DNA of 64,000 nt from Simmondsia chinensis (taxonomy: Eukaryota; Streptophyta; Magnoliopsida; Caryophyllales; Simmondsiaceae), in contig JAGTTD010000006.1 of assembly GCA_018398585.1 (NCBI GenBank), positions 756,501 to 820,500 on the forward strand, read 5' to 3'. The first letter of the stretch is position 1; each line of letters begins with the position of its first letter. A program made the translations under genes and the position numbers. A model generated the notes under the pieces. The model did not search any database, was not told the DNA's origin, and worked only from the letters and a program-made list of their open reading frames with translations. Positions 1 through 10,862 of the stretch are shown here, piece after piece.

Positions 1-440
1 TCAAAAACAGCTAATGGGATAAGATTAGCTTGCCGTCTTCTTTTTTATGCTTTCTTTGCAAAGGATCCCTTCTTAGCCGGGAGCTCCTCCATGATCCTAG
101 AGGACTGAGCCTGGGCAATACCCAAAACTAGAGGGCAACATCCCCATAGCTAGCTACGCTTCCCCACTGCTTTGCCTCTGATTGTCGGAGGGTGGGAATC
201 TAGTCCAAAGAGGTCGCCCAATCAAACCCATAAAGGAGCCCTAGATCTCCATAAAATATTCCATATTAACTGCTTGATGCCTTTCCTGGAGTCCTTGTAA
301 AATATTTCACTGTTAAAGGACATGACAAACAATCTTTCTTAAAACTGGAGAGCTTCTACCTAATTTTTATTCACGTGAAACTGCAAATTGCCACCTTGGG
401 TGCCTCGGTCTTGTGACAAGGCGGCCCATTCCATAGGTAG
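1..440 (-). other. Unassigned; weak resemblance to a retroelement gag-like domain
   Basis: On the - strand one frame contains MGLIGRPLWTRFP, faintly like the IG+PL motif of DUF4283/gag-like domains of plant LINEs, but stops interrupt it and no second motif supports it. It could equally be unrelated. No other feature seen. Confidence 0.15.
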
Positions 441-2774
441 GGTGCACAATTCACATGTTTGATTTGTCTTGCATGCTCTTTTTCTTGATTGGAAAAAGAG
501 ATAATATTAAGAGAGAAAGAATGTACAAAAAGTTAAGGACAGGATATTCTCAAAATTACAAAATGCAGCAATAAAACCATGATTTAATAATATAAAGCTC
601 CCCGGTCCATTTGCAAATCAATTAAGGCCATAAAAATGAAGCCTCCAAAGCCTTTTGTCCCTCTTGGATCTTTGATCCCCTCCTTACCTCAGTTTTGTGT
701 TATCTGCAGATGTCGGTTATATATACTACTATTTTGTGGAATGGAAAAATCACCATCTCAAACAAGAAAAAGCAAAATTTAGCAGTCTATTCTCTTTTTT
801 TGCTTGCGGGCGGGCGGGGCGGGCGGTATAGCAGACTATTGGACCTACTGCAACTGAACTGTTGTATCATCAATTGTAAAGTTGTAAATTTATAGCTTGC
901 CCTGCACCCTTTTACAAGCCAAGTGGAAGGACCCTCTCGGTGAGTGCACACACGTTCGTGTGTATGTTCTATGTTGAGAAGGTGAAAATTAGGTCGATGC
1001 AGCAATGTGTCTGATACCTTAGCGTAGTAATCTCGAGGATTTCTTGGCCATGTGATTGCACCCGTTGTCGAAAATAAGACTCACATGCAATTTCATGCCT
1101 GCAGAAACATTGTAAGAAATGTAAATTCACATGGCAGCTAACTAGGGCCCATCCTGAGGTTTTTAGGGTGCGAAGCAAGTTTTGATTAATGACCTTTTTG
1201 ATACGGATCTTTGCAGGTCACCTTAACACATTTCAAATGATCCAATTTATATTATAATATCATCTAATATGTGAATCCTTTATATTATATTTGGAGATTT
1301 TGATATTGACCCTTACAGTATTCGAATAAGTCTTGGATTAACATTTATGATCTTCCTATTGCAGGGTAAGCATAGGAGTCCTGATGAGAACGAACCCTGG
1401 CTCGTACCCGTGATGTGATGCATTAGTCAGATAGTATCTCTCATCTGGGTTTCTTTTTGAAGCTTTTCATTTTTGAGATATAAGGATCACCTCAGTGAAC
1501 AATTAAGTTTAAATGTTAAATCCTTGAATGCTCTTTAAATCTTCGATTTTTTTTAATTTTCTTGGTGTTGCACTGTTAAGTCATTGACAGAAATTTTGAT
1601 ACCTAGGCTCTATTTGATTTAATCCCGAGTATCTTCTTTACAGAAAGTTTTTCTTCAAAAAATACTTTCATGTAAAGATCTTAGTTCTTAAAATTTTCGT
1701 CTTTATAGTTATTGAAATTGGTTTCATTATATATATTTGAATAAGGTTCATGCTTGGCCTAATTAAAGGTGAAGTGAAACATATGAAGTGAGATTACTGT
1801 GAAAATTGTTTTACTCCTCCATAAGAGAAATGTTTTTCTTTCGTTGAAGGAAAGTCAATTTACCCAAAATGTAGAAACATTTTTCAGTATTTGTGGTTGC
1901 TTGTAATGAAGCTATGCAAAGAAACGATAAATTGAGAAGGACAATTTTTTTTTTTGTCAAAACAAAGTGACCTCTATGGTGTCGATGTTGGTGCTGCTAC
2001 AACTGTTGTAGTGTTCACATACTTTATATCTTGCCTATATTGGGGGTACAATTATTAGTGGATAATAATAGAAGATTGAGAAACCAACGCTCGGGGATGC
2101 GAGGTGATGAGCTTTGAACCTAGAACCTCTGCTTTGGAGTTGAGAGCAAAACCGCACTATTAATTCCGACTATCCATTTATATAAACAAAATCAAATTCG
2201 GGTAGAAGACTTCCTTATTATCAAACTTACGTAATGGAGCCTATATTGTACTATATTTGTCATCTTCACTTCCATATGTACTTCCATTAACATGATAAAA
2301 AGGATATTAGACCCAAATGTTGGTTCAAATGCTTCTCTAGTCTTTATTCTGGCGGAACTAGTGTTGTTTCCGTACGTAATATGCATACGTTGTATCAACT
2401 ATTTTGGAAAACGAGAGACTTCCGTATAATTGTAGACGTCAAAACGAAGACAAACGATAGACATGAAACCTATCGAGGAAAGCTTCTCGATTGATATGAG
2501 TAAACTTCAAGTGTTTTTCCTACTAATCGTGCTCCTCTTTACCCTCCTCTCCATTAACTCGCCCTTCCCTTTACAATGGTGCACAAGCTTATACCCGTTT
2601 AGAACTATAGAGACCTTATATATTATACGTGGCGATTGGATAAATGATCACCTAGTATCGTCCAACAGATCAAACACATCATGATCTATACGATACCATA
2701 ATAGCCCCATATAGAAGTACCATGGATGCCTTTGTTTTTGTTATCGAGATCTATTATTATTATCCTACAACTTC
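441..2774. other. Intergenic, no gene seen
   Basis: AT-rich DNA with a G-run motif at 808-826. Only short chance frames occur. At 2085-2165 a stretch such as GAGGTGATGAGCTTTGAACC may be an old retroelement internal region, too weak to call. Confidence 0.4.
808..826 (+). repeat. G-quadruplex-type motif
   Basis: GGGCGGGCGGGGCGGGCGG in otherwise AT-rich DNA: four G runs of three or more with single-base loops. No gene is adjacent. Confidence 0.5.
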
Positions 2775-2880
2775 TTTCCTTCTAGGGTTGGTAACACCAT
2801 ATAGGGGTAAGACTTCGTACATCTTATCCTTCCTTAACCCTGTCTTGACGGGAACCTCTTTGAGACACTAATCTATTCAT
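2775..2880 (+). mobile_element. Old LINE/SINE tail remnant
   Basis: TAGGGTTGGTAACACCATAT, GGGGTAAGACTTCGTACATC and GGAACCTCTTTGAGACACTA follow the order of the tail body with many changes. No tail repeat or target duplication remains. Confidence 0.55.
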
Positions 2881-3091
2881 ATGCTGACTTGGAAACCCCG
2901 CTTTTAGCTTTAAGCTTTTCCCCATTCTAAAACAAACCCAGATCCTATTTTTTTCGTATTCTTAACACTATTAAGACTTCATCGTAAACCCTTATCAATA
3001 CCGATCTTATCACTATTGGAGTGTCTATCCTCATTGCAAAAACAAACTAGGTTTACAAAAATCATGAATTTTACATAGTGAAATAATAGAG

Positions 3092-3214
3092 CAGTAGCAG
3101 CAGCAACAACAACAACATACCTAGTGCCTCAAGGGTTCCCGCATAAGTAGGGTCTGAGAGGGGTGTGATGTACGCAGCCTTACCCTTTCAGGGTGATACC
3201 CTGTCGGGAGGCTA
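3092..3214 (-). mobile_element. Headless LINE/SINE tail copy (123 bp)
   Basis: (CAA)n at the left, then CCTAGTGCCTCAAGGGTTCC and GATGTACGCAGCCTTACCCT. Identical 11-bp target duplications AAATAATAGAG at 3081-3091 and 3215-3225. Confidence 0.8.
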
Positions 3215-3518
3215 AAATAATAGAGTGAAAGGGGGAAAAAAAAGAGCATCAAGAAGGCATAAAAGAAGACAAGAGATGAAAAGACAAAGGTTAAGGTTTT
3301 GTCATAAATAATATTAAGAGAGCTGATATGAATGATGAGCCTCCCCACCACATCAGGCAAGCCATGCCCTACATCTTTATATCCCTGCTGCTCCCTGCAT
3401 CATCTCTCATTTACAAAATCCCAAACATATATGGTTATCATTTTGTATGTATATGTATGCATGTATGATATATACTGTAATGGGTCATGTTCACTGTGCG
3501 AAGGATTGGAATGATAGG

Positions 3519-3978
3519 CTGGAAGAATTGTGGTGTATGTGTGAGAGAAGAAGAATTATCTGTGCTCTTTACGGAAATGGTGAAAAATCTCTGCAGCTAT
3601 GTGGATATAGGCACAATTGGTTGAACCAAATAAGTATTGTGCTATTGGAGTGATCGGTCAGCACAGTTGTGGTATATGCGTGAGAGAAGAAGAATTATCT
3701 GTGCTCTTTACGGAAATGGTGAAAAATCTCTGCAGCTATGTGGATATAGGCACAATTGGCTGAACCAAATAAGTATTGTGTGATTGGAGTGATATAGGTC
3801 AGCACAATTGTGGTATATGCACGAGAGAAGAAGAATTCTCTGTATGCTTCCCAGAAATAATGAAAAGTATCTGCAACTTTGTGGACGTAGATACAAGAGG
3901 GTGAACCACGTAATCTTGTGTCTTGTTTCTTTTTGAATTTTGAATTTTTTTGTTGTTCTTTGGGTTGTTACCCTAACA
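3519..3978 (+). mobile_element. LTR remnant with ~140-bp internal triplication
   Basis: Three direct repeats start near 3541, 3680 and 3821 (shared GAGAGAAGAAGAATT and the GAAAAATCTCTGCAGCTATG region). The third is more diverged. The block is followed by GAACCACGTAATCTTGTGTC and TTGTTACCCTAACA, typical of the U5 end of Copia-type LTRs. The 5' border is unclear and no internal element is seen. Confidence 0.55.
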
Positions 3979-4578
3979 TCTTCTCAAGGGGAATTCTGGT
4001 GAGGCAAGCTGCACTACAACTCCAGCGATGATGTCTTAGGTCTCCTCAAGTAGCAAGGCTAGACTAAGGTGTGGCGGACTTAGAAAGTGATCAATACGAT
4101 GCCTGGGTCAGTGGGTTCTCGAGCGAAGGAAAACGAGTGAGTTCATAGAGAGAAAGTGCACAGGACTAACTAGAAAGAGAATCCTTAAATGATGTTTCAC
4201 GTCATATGAGGGTCCCTTTTTTAACATTAGTAAGTCTTGAGGGGGAGAGGGATCTCCATAAATGGAAAACAACATGTCCTTGGTAGAGATCGAACCCAAA
4301 GGCCATATACACAAAGAAAATGGGCAATCTATGGCTGATTGAGCGAACCGATCATGGACTGCAGATTTCACAGAGTCAAACAATCTTATCTATAGTCCAA
4401 CAGGGATCTAATCAACCTCTCTCTTTCATGTCAAGAGAACTATAGTACTATTCCTTGAGCTCGACATGTATAAGTCTCAATGTAACTGACATGAGGAATG
4501 TCCTTGTCTTAGAAGGTCCCACGCTCGTATATATGTATGTATGCATGGATAGGATTATGTATGCATGTAAGATCATGG
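3979..4578. other. Intergenic, nothing recognised
   Basis: No coding frame or clear repeat family recognised. Region 4726-5246 is similar, with an (ATTT)n/poly(T) stretch at 4890-4930. Confidence 0.4.
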
Positions 4579-4725
4579 TGTTATATTTTACCAGGCCTAT
4601 TGACAACTATGAAATCCACATATAAGTTCAAGTAGGGTTCTATACTAAAAGTTGATCTCTTTTCTCTCACAACTTCGATGTGGGATTATATTTCCTTACT
4701 AGACTCACATGTAAAGTCGCCAACA
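4579..4725 (-). mobile_element. Solo LTR (family C), internally deleted
   Basis: Inverted copy: CCAGGCCTATTGACAACTAT, AATCCACATATAAGTTCAAG and AGACTCACATGTAAAGTCGC. ~50 bp shorter than the intact copies; no target duplication. Confidence 0.65.
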
Positions 4726-5262
4726 GATACGATAAAGGAGATCATAGAAGTAATAATAAGAAAGATGTCGGAAATCAATTAAGACAGAAGCAGTATTGAG
4801 ATCTTTCACTCTCAGATATGCCCTGTCTCCTTTGGCTTTGCTCATACTTAACCCTAATCTCTCTCCTCATCTTTCTTTTTCCTTTTATTTATTTATTTAT
4901 TTATTTATTAAATTTTTTTTTTTTTTTTTGTTCTCTTTTTGTCTCACATTTCACCTGTACATTTTGGACTTAATCTGTTCCAACTAGGCTTTGAAATGGA
5001 TGTCCACATATCTTTGTTCTTTCATACAATGAATCACATTGGTTACTTATCTCGTTTTCTCGGTGCTGGAAGTTGAAATGTGGGTATGACTGGTGGCACA
5101 AATAGGCTGCTTATCTCGCTTAATAGTGTCCATTTTTGTATGAGGAGAGAAGGGGAGGTTTGCATCTTAGGATGCTCTTATTTTACTTTACTTTGTTCGT
5201 CTTTTGTGCTACATACTTTGCATGTTAGCTTGGGCCTAACTTTTGTGTGTACAAATTCTCTT

Positions 5263-5438
5263 TTTTTGGTAACAAGGGATTGGATTGTCCCAACCAACCC
5301 GGGCCCATGAGAACAGCCCACAGGCCCCCATGAGCAGGTAAGTCATGAGTATATCCTCGGCGAGAATCGAACTCTTGACCCCTGGGCGATGACCGCATGG
5401 GTAGGAAACGCCACCAATTGAGATACCCCCATGATGAG
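5263..5438 (-). mobile_element. tRNA-derived SINE with poly(A)
   Basis: On the - strand there is a box A-like TATCTCAATTGGTGGCG and a box B-like GAGTTCGATTCTC, then TGAGCAGG-type body sequence and a poly(A) tail (poly(T) at the left). Identical 16-bp target duplications GTGTACAAATTCTCTT at 5247-5262 and 5439-5454. Confidence 0.85.
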
Positions 5439-5749
5439 GTGTACAAATTCTCTTGCTAATTATCAGAAAGAAAATATAATGAGTCAAGATAAGGAGTGAA
5501 ATGGCGCCCCCAATAGAGAGCGGTCTTTTAAGAATACAAGGCATATGTTGTTATTAATCCTTATATATACGTAGTGCGCATAATAGGTGTCTTCCGCTCA
5601 ATGAAGTGGTAGAAACGCAGATATAGAGATGCGCACCATGATCAAAGTCAAGTGACAAAATAGTCATACCTCGTAACATCTAACTCTGTAAAATGGTTTG
5701 TAACAAAGTTAACTTATCTACAAAAAATATTACTGAATTTCAAAAGCAA

Positions 5750-5946
5750 TGTTGAAGACTCCACATGTGAGTCTTGTGAAATCCCACATCGGAGTTGAGA
5801 GAAAGAAGAGATCACTTTATAAACCTAGTGGGTTACTCCACCTATTGCCAATTGATTTTAGGATGGAACCCCACTTGGACTTATATGTGGATCTCGTAAG
5901 TTTCAATTCTGTGGGTCGGGCCTAAAAGGCCCGGTGAAATTTAACA
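5750..5946 (+). mobile_element. Solo LTR (family C), 197 bp
   Basis: TGTTGAAGACTCCACATGTG to GTGAAATTTAACA with 5-bp target duplication AGCAA (5745-5749, 5947-5951). It contains AATCCCACATCGGAGTTG and GGCCCGGTGAAATT. The short length and absence of coding DNA suggest a TRIM-like family. Confidence 0.85.
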
Positions 5947-5951
5947 AGCAA

Positions 5952-6539
5952 AGACTCGATCCTATTGAGTAGGAAGTTCCATTTCCATGGACAAGAGGCC
6001 AGAGAGTGCCTCTAGGATACTGCTTTGGGATAGTCCGACTCAATGATTTTGTCTTGATGAAGTAACCATTCTTTCCAAACAGAGATGTAAAGTGCAAATC
6101 AGATGAGAAACAGTTATGTATAATTCTATATATTAGTAGTATATGGAGCAATGTTACTGATTTTTTTATAGTTAATGTCAAAATTTATACAGAGGATTAA
6201 TACGAATAACAAACTCTCAAAGTACACGAGAGCATAGCTCAAAAGAAGACGAAAACAATCCCGAAACACAAAAACCAATCAAAGGCTCTCCGAAACCCAA
6301 ATACGCAGAAGAAGAACAACGTCCAAACTCCAAAAACACTGAAATCGAACAGAAACAGAATGAATACTCTCGAGCGACTAAGAAGAAAAGGAAAAGAAGA
6401 GAAAATTAAAGGGGAAGGGGGGCAAAAACTTGGAGGGATGTTGTTGTAGTTAGGTGAAAATAGAGTAGGGGAGATCTATCACTCCCAATTGTTCTTTGGC
6501 TTCATTAGCTGTGTAAAACTTAAGAGAAAATATTTTACG
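5952..6539. other. Intergenic, nothing recognised
   Basis: A-rich sequence between a solo LTR and a foldback repeat. 6180-6420 is very A/G-rich on this strand, possibly an old L1 3' UTR in reverse, without a terminal motif. Confidence 0.35.
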
Positions 6540-7285
6540 GAAATTATCACTTTGGTACCCTGAGATTTAAGCATTTATCATTTAGGTGTCCTGATATTTT
6601 AATATATACAATGAGGTACCCTGAGTTTTAGATATTTTATCACTTAAGTACCCTGAAGTTTTAAAATTTTATCAATGAAGTATCCTTTTGTCAAAAATTC
6701 GATAGATTTTCATTAGAAAATGCTAAAATTAAACATGATTTCAATAATATATAAGTATTTTCATTAGAATTTCATGATTTTTTGCCGAAAATGTGAAAAT
6801 GACACGTAATTATGGTATTTTTTAGGTAATCTACATCAATATTCGGTGAATATTTTATCATAATTCGCTGAATTTTTAATAAAAATATTGGCAATAGCTT
6901 ATATATATTATCGTATTCATGTATTATATCAACGGTTTTTATATAGAATTGATCAAATTCTTACAAAAATTCATCAAATTCCGTCATATGATACTTAGGA
7001 ACATACCTAGTGCCTCAAGGGCTCCCGCCTATGCGTGGTCTGGGGGACGGATGTACGCAGCCTTCCTCCTTCAGGGTGTTAACCTGAAGAGAGGCTATTT
7101 TTAAGTACACCCAACTTGAGGGTGAGGACTTCCCAGGAGGTCATTCATCCTAATACAACTCTCCCCCAAGCACGCTTAACTTCGAAGTTCTAATGGGATC
7201 CGGTGACGGCGTGTTGGTGCCCTCTTTGGTGATAAATGCTCAAACCTGAAGGTACTTAAGTGATAATTCTCCAATATTTTATTTA
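6540..7285. mobile_element. Foldback-like repeat (family I) split by a SINE
   Basis: Several short TTATCACTTAAGTACCCTGA-type words at 6550-6690 reappear inverted near 7237-7275 (CCTGAAGGTACTTAAGTGAT). The SINE at 7001-7230 lies within. A related copy is at 14890-15445. Confidence 0.5.
7001..7230 (-). mobile_element. 5S-headed SINE, subfamily B
   Basis: Complete copy with head (AGGACTTCCCAGGAGGTCAT, AGCACGCTTAACTTCGAAGT) and body (GGATGTACGCAGCCTTCCTC). It splits an older foldback-like repeat. No convincing target duplication was seen. Confidence 0.82.
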
Positions 7286-9410
7286 AGTAATATTAATAGT
7301 TACTTTTTATAAAATAATAATGTTATTATAAACAAAAATTATGTGTATAATTTTTGTGTATCCATATCATTATATACCATTGTCATAAAGTGAACTTCTT
7401 TGCTCATTTTGCTTCGATACCAATGAATTGCGCAGATATTTATTTTTTTCACTTGCAGGACATCATTGAACCTTTACACTGCTATTATACGATGGTGGGG
7501 GGTCACTCTCGTTTATTCAGGCGACCTTAGAGACTCATTTCATCAATGGAAATTTCCTTTCTTAAAGGCTCAACCAAAAAGACACAGATCATGATGATCC
7601 ATTTCGCTGCCATTAATGCAATTTGGGATTACGAGACACTGTCAAATTTCAAAATTCAACAGTTGAGTGGTTACTCATCCTTAATACTGTACAATTGAGA
7701 ATTATTACTTAGTTTCAACCAATAGCTAAGCGTCCTCAAATCTTTATACACCACTATATATACCCCACCCCCGCCCCATCCCGCCTTCCCCGCCCTGCCC
7801 CATTTTCATTCCTAGCTGGGAGTGTACGAGCAATTATAATATATACTCGGTAAACTTTATTTCCCAGGCCGAGGGACCTTGGACATAGCGTCTCCTTAGG
7901 ATAGCACCCTGAAGGGGTAAGGTCGCGTACATCCCACCCCTCCCAAACCCTGCATATGCGGAGCCCTTGAGGCAGTGGATTTATTGTTATTGTTGTACTC
8001 GATAAACTTTATTAAAAGATCATACTATATAAAATAAATATCTCTGGTTGCATTAAAAATAAAATAAGAGAGGTGATGATAATTCAAAGTAGCTCCAAAT
8101 TTATGGTAGGGATGGTCGGCATACACAATCACTATCATGAACTTGCAAGTTAATTTTGCCATACACTTTGCTATGTATGTCACTTTTACGTAATTTCATT
8201 TCATTTTCAGAACTGTTTCGTCTCGAACCTACACTTTTATTTATGTTCAATTTAGCATAATTTGTCCGATTTGTTAGTCTTTTCGTTATATTGATGCCGA
8301 GCATTAACTTTAAATTACCGAATGACAAAAAAAGAGAGAAAGATCTTGAAGCTGCATGGACCCATTTTGCCTCCTAAATGGTTAAGGCAAAGATACAAAT
8401 GATAGGTCAAAATCATGAGCTACATTTACATTATTATTACTTTATCACTTGATCATTCAAGTATGTTCATATTATATATTGTCCTATTATATTTACCTTT
8501 TTTATAATTAAATGGTTTCGGAAAATAACATCAATAGTATGCAGCATCTCAGATTTCAGCTCTTCTTTTTATTGGAGGACATCACCGATGTACTTTTGAA
8601 AATCTTATCCTCTCAATTATCGAAACAGAAAGTATGCAACATCCTTTAAGAACTGTATGGATATAAGATCGACTGTATGGATCAGGATGCTTCATTTTTC
8701 AAATTCATATAGGCTAGTATTATTGTTAGAGTATTTATTTGTTAATGTCAGGACAATAGTAAAGACATTTAAAAAATCTTATTATGTTGAAATTGGCATG
8801 AGGTTCAAATGAAATACTTTGAAAGTAACACGACCGTATTTTTATTAAATTTACTTAATCAAGTCATTTCGCGTCTCGGATTTCGGGAAGAGAACAAAGA
8901 AAGGAAATGGGAGCATTTGTTGCTCGTGTTATGTGAGAAATTAAAACGGTTTTTATCTAAAGTTGACTGGTTGATTAAATGGATTTGAAACCCTATCTAA
9001 TCTAATTAGTAAACCGGCAACTCATGGAGTACTTTTTATTATATATATAAGTCACTTTATTTATTAAATGTCAGTTTTTCAACTTGTAAATATGATAACA
9101 GTAACAATATATATAATTGACACTAGTAATGAATAAATAACGTATTTATAATGGTTCGAAAAAAAATGATCAATCAAATTATCTCATTGACCTAGGCAAC
9201 AAAAATACATAAATAACAACAGTAGTATATAACTCAAATAACTTGACACAACTATCGTAAAATGTGTCAAAAACAGGTTTACCCAACGCAAAACCAAACT
9301 CAACCCAATAACTTAAACAAGTCAAACGTGTCAACCTAAAGTTAACCCGGCTCTGAAAACCTTAAGCCATTCCAAAAATCTTTATATCGTGTTCCAATCA
9401 TATTATTATG
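7286..9410. other. Intergenic, mostly unassigned
   Basis: Apart from the headless tail at 7862-7995 only AT-rich sequence without open frames. A CCCCACCCCCGCCCCATCCC run occurs at about 7766. Confidence 0.4.
7862..7995 (+). mobile_element. Headless LINE/SINE tail copy (134 bp)
   Basis: TAGCACCCTGAAGGGGTAAG, CGCGTACATCCCACCCCTCC and GGAGCCCTTGAGGCAGTGGA with a short (TTG)n tail. Target duplications TACTCGGTAAACTTTATT / TACTCGATAAACTTTATT at 7844-7861 and 7996-8013. The duplications lie directly at the body, so the 5S head was never inserted. Confidence 0.85.
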
Positions 9411-9590
9411 TGTTCAAGACTCTACATGTGAGTCTAATAACAATCTCATATTCGAGTTGTGAAAAGAAAATCAGCTCATAAACTTATTAGGTTACTCAAC
9501 GTAATACCAACTAGTTTTAGGATGAAACTCCATCTGGGATAATTTACGGACCTCGTATGTGTCGATTTTGTGAATCGGGTCTAATTAAGT
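9411..9590 (+). mobile_element. Degenerate solo LTR (family C)
   Basis: TGTTCAAGACTCTACATGTG, AGTTTTAGGATGAAACTCCA and GAATCGGGTCTAATT in family order. The right end is decayed. Confidence 0.6.
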
Positions 9591-9976
9591 CAAAATTCAA
9601 ATCGTATCGTATCAGATTGTATCGGTCAGTAGTTGTGGTGTGATGGGCAAGGCCAGACAAGGGTAGTGGGGATGTTTGGTTCGGTGAAAATAGGGCAGGG
9701 GAAGAATAAAATGTTAAAGAGTTAGAATCCAACTGAGTACAGCTTAAGTTTGCTCCTCTACATATAATCTTGTCTCCTTCTACATTGATTTTGTGTGTTC
9801 TTTTGTTGTCTTTCTTTTGCCTTTTCTCATACTTCCATGACATGACCCGTTTGAGCACATTGCAATGATCGATTAAGGTGTTGGTCGACTTTACTTTCTG
9901 TCAGCCTAATTCCTAACTTTGGTGTATTCGCTCTTTCCCTTGTTCCTGGTTCATTTTCTTCGGTTGTGATTGTAGT

Positions 9977-10268
9977 TGTTAGAGTATAAAACCATTCCCC
10001 GTCCTTCACCCTTCAACCTAAGCTTTTGGGACAAATGGGTCCTTGACATGGTATCAGAGTCTTGTTGATTAAGAGGTCACGAGTTCGAATCTTAGCCGCC
10101 CCTGCTTTTAATATTAAAACAATTTAAGCACAAGGTATGACGTGGGCATGTGTATTATCTTAGTTTTGATCCTAATTGGCATTCGCGTGAGGGGCATGTT
10201 AGAGTATAAAACCATTCTCGGGCGTTCACCCATTAGCTTATGCTTTTGGTACAGTTGGTTCTTTGACA
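9977..10268 (+). mobile_element. Complete TRIM retrotransposon (292 bp, 72-bp LTRs)
   Basis: LTRs at 9977-10048 and 10197-10268, both starting TGTTAGAGTATAAAACCATT and ending TTGACA. The primer-binding site TGGTATCAGAG (complementary to initiator tRNA-Met) follows the first LTR. A purine-rich GTGAGGGGCA precedes the second. The 5-bp target duplication is GTAGT (9972-9976, 10269-10273). The internal region of 148 bp has no coding capacity, so it must be mobilised in trans. Confidence 0.9.
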
Positions 10269-10299
10269 GTAGTCATGAAACGCTTGGCGGTTTTTGCAT

Positions 10300-10440
10300 G
10301 TGGCTATCCTTTAATCCTTTTTTTTGGACTGTTGTATTGCTTTTGCCTTTGCAGGCACTGGGTTTGTTGTTGTTGTTGTTGTATTGCTTTTACCTTTGTT
10401 TTGATTTTTTTTTTTTTAATAATTGAGATTTTATTGATAG
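10300..10440 (+). mobile_element. L1-like T-rich 3' end, split by a 26-bp tail insertion
   Basis: T/G-rich sequence (TTGTATTGCTTTTGCCTTTG repeated on both sides of the 26-bp insertion) of the type found in L1 3' UTRs here. A related end with TCGCTAATTGTCGAAAAG lies at 10566-10583. Boundaries are vague. Confidence 0.35.
10352..10377 (+). mobile_element. Ultra-truncated insertion of the LINE/SINE tail (26 bp)
   Basis: The inserted bases are CAGGCACTGGG followed by TTTG(TTG)n, exactly the last bases of the RTE/SINE 3' end. They are flanked by a 21-bp target duplication with one mismatch (10331-10351 and 10378-10398). It is a complete retrotransposition event that copied only the tail. Confidence 0.75.
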
Positions 10441-10599
10441 AAAATCAACTTTGAACATAATCCTCCATACAGACATGAGATTTTGCCTCTGTTTTGATCC
10501 CCGCTTTGATGCAGGTTGACTCATGTCTCGTTTGTGCGAGGTGCCTGTTTTGTATTTCGACTTTGTCGCTAATTGTCGAAAAGAAGGACTTCTTTTACT

Positions 10600-10862
10600 T
10601 TTTGTTTTTTATATAATCACCAGCTCGTTGATATGATATCAAAATCTTGTTGATCAAGAGATCATGTGTTTGAATCCTAATATCCTTCACTTTCAATATT
10701 AATATAATTTTTAAATAGGGTATAAGGTGGGTTTATGCACTTTTAATAAAACTCACGAGGCGGGCTTGTGGATCTATAATTTAAGTTCACTGGATATTAG
10801 TGTGTACGGTTATGTTAGAATATAAAATCATTCACGAGTGTTTAATCATTAGTTTAAGCAAA
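10600..10862 (+). mobile_element. Degenerate TRIM
   Basis: GATATCAAAATCTTGTTGATCAAGAGATCA corresponds to the PBS-adjacent internal region (only partly quoted pattern: TTGTTGATCAAGAGATCA), followed by a second LTR starting TGTTAGAATATAAAATCATT. The first LTR is not recognisable. Confidence 0.6.

Noticed and set aside
5320..5400. Stand-alone tRNA gene on - strand
   Set aside because: Box A- and B-like motifs belong to a SINE with poly(A) and target duplications; no acceptor stem.
7001..7230. Possible functional 5S rRNA gene
   Set aside because: Only about 105 nt of 5S-like sequence fused to a SINE body, diverged at the 5' end and dispersed with target duplications; not a tandem 5S rDNA unit.
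10049..10100. tRNA gene suggested by TGGTATCAGAG and GAGTTCGAATC motifs
   Set aside because: TGGTATCAGAG is the primer-binding site of a TRIM; no cloverleaf can be drawn.
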